Assembly: GCA_005879045.1 (NCBI GenBank)
Contig: VBLV01000165.1
Span: 1,506 to 8,965, forward strand
DNA length: 7,460 nt
Source of the DNA: Methanobacteriota archaeon
Lineage (GTDB): Archaea; Thermoplasmatota; Thermoplasmata; RBG-16-68-12
Direction of reading: 5' to 3'
A program made the translations under genes and the position numbers. Positions 7,074 through 7,460 of this stretch are shown one piece after another; positions within the stretch are counted from its first letter, which is position 1; each line of letters starts with the position of its first letter. The notes under the pieces were generated by a model that was not told where the DNA came from, made no database searches, and saw only the letters and a program-made list of their open reading frames with translations.

Positions 7074-7084
7074 TGTAGAAAAGC
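7074..7084 (-). promoter_or_regulatory. TATA-like promoter element for tRNA-Leu
   Basis: On the minus strand, GCTTTTCTACA is an AT-rich island in GC-rich sequence. Its centre is about 26 bases before the first base of the mature tRNA at 7052, as expected for an archaeal promoter with a short or absent 5' leader. The match is imperfect and the call rests on spacing. Confidence 0.45.
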
Positions 7085-7171
7085 ATTCCCGCTCGACTCA
7101 CCGCGAATGTCACGCGAGAGCGTCACCCGTCAACTATCGCTGAGATGTGCCCTTTGCAAACGGGAAAGTAC

Positions 7172-7460
7172 ATGGCCGGGACGGCAATCATCGCACCGAT
7201 GCCGTTCGAGCGCCTGCCCTTCGACGCGGAAACCCACCTGGCGGACGTGCAAATGTTCCAGCAGGAGGCGTTCGGCGCGATCTACCTGATCGACGACGAC
7301 CGCAAGGCAATCGTCGAGACGGGGACCTCGTGGGATGCGAATCGCATCCTGGAAGCCGTGCGCTCATTTGGACTGAAGCCGGCGGACATCGACGCACTCG
7401 TCGTTTCCCATATCCATCTGGACCACGCCGGCGGAGCCGGATTTCTGCTCCCGGAAATGC
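7172..7460 (+). CDS. MBL-fold metallohydrolase, N-terminal part (cut by window end)
   Basis: The first 96 residues of a metallo-beta-lactamase-fold protein are visible. The fold's metal motif HIHLDH is at residues 80-85, followed by AGGAG. Upstream, the strand ending VETGTSWDA (48-56) corresponds to the usual xDTG strand, with glutamate in place of aspartate. About 30 residues precede the fold. The remaining metal ligands lie beyond the window, so the subfamily (glyoxalase II-like, lactonase, nuclease) cannot be decided. The start at ATG 7172 is a choice; an in-frame ATG at 7145 would add nine residues, and neither has a good ribosome site. The gene is divergent from tRNA-Leu, and I saw no convincing TATA box in the 119 bases between them. 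Confidence 0.85.
   Translation, partial: MAGTAIIAPMPFERLPFDAETHLADVQMFQQEAFGAIYLIDDDRKAIVETGTSWDANRILEAVRSFGLKPADIDALVVSHIHLDHAGGAGFLLPEM

Overview
The window is a compact, GC-rich stretch of an archaeal chromosome. Archaeal markers are a Hel308-type Ski2-family helicase, a Cgi121 (KEOPS subunit) domain, a two-subunit PyrD/PyrK dihydroorotate dehydrogenase of the kind common in archaea, TATA-like boxes about 28 bases ahead of start codons that lack leaders, and a tRNA gene with no encoded CCA. The lineage cannot be fixed from sequence reading alone. A high-GC euryarchaeal or Thermoplasmatota-type genome is my best guess, and single-base damage in one gene fits a draft or metagenome assembly.

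Layout. Bases 1-3275 hold a minus-strand cluster read right to left: pyrD (3275-2367), pyrK (2374-1598, overlapping pyrD by 8 bases) and a DUF885-type metallohydrolase (from 1571, running off the left edge). A 186-base divergent promoter region separates this cluster from a plus-strand SnoaL-like gene (3462-3917). Then comes a long plus-strand gene (4024-6646) encoding Hel308 helicase fused in frame to a Cgi121 domain. It is interrupted near its 5' end by one extra base around 4261. Converging on it from the right is a 71-residue single-span membrane protein (6888-6673, minus), preceded by tRNA-Leu(UAG) (7052-6969, minus). The right edge cuts an MBL-fold metallohydrolase (from 7172, plus).

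How the genes work together. PyrD and PyrK form one enzyme, the NAD-linked class 1B dihydroorotate dehydrogenase of pyrimidine synthesis. The DUF885 protein is probably co-transcribed with them, but no functional link is evident. The helicase-Cgi121 protein joins a replication-fork repair helicase to a subunit of the tRNA t6A-synthesis complex and is the most interesting item here. The remaining genes look like unrelated neighbours with their own promoters. I found no mobile element, CRISPR array, integrase or defence cassette. The 'exciting system' candidate is the fusion, not a gene cluster.
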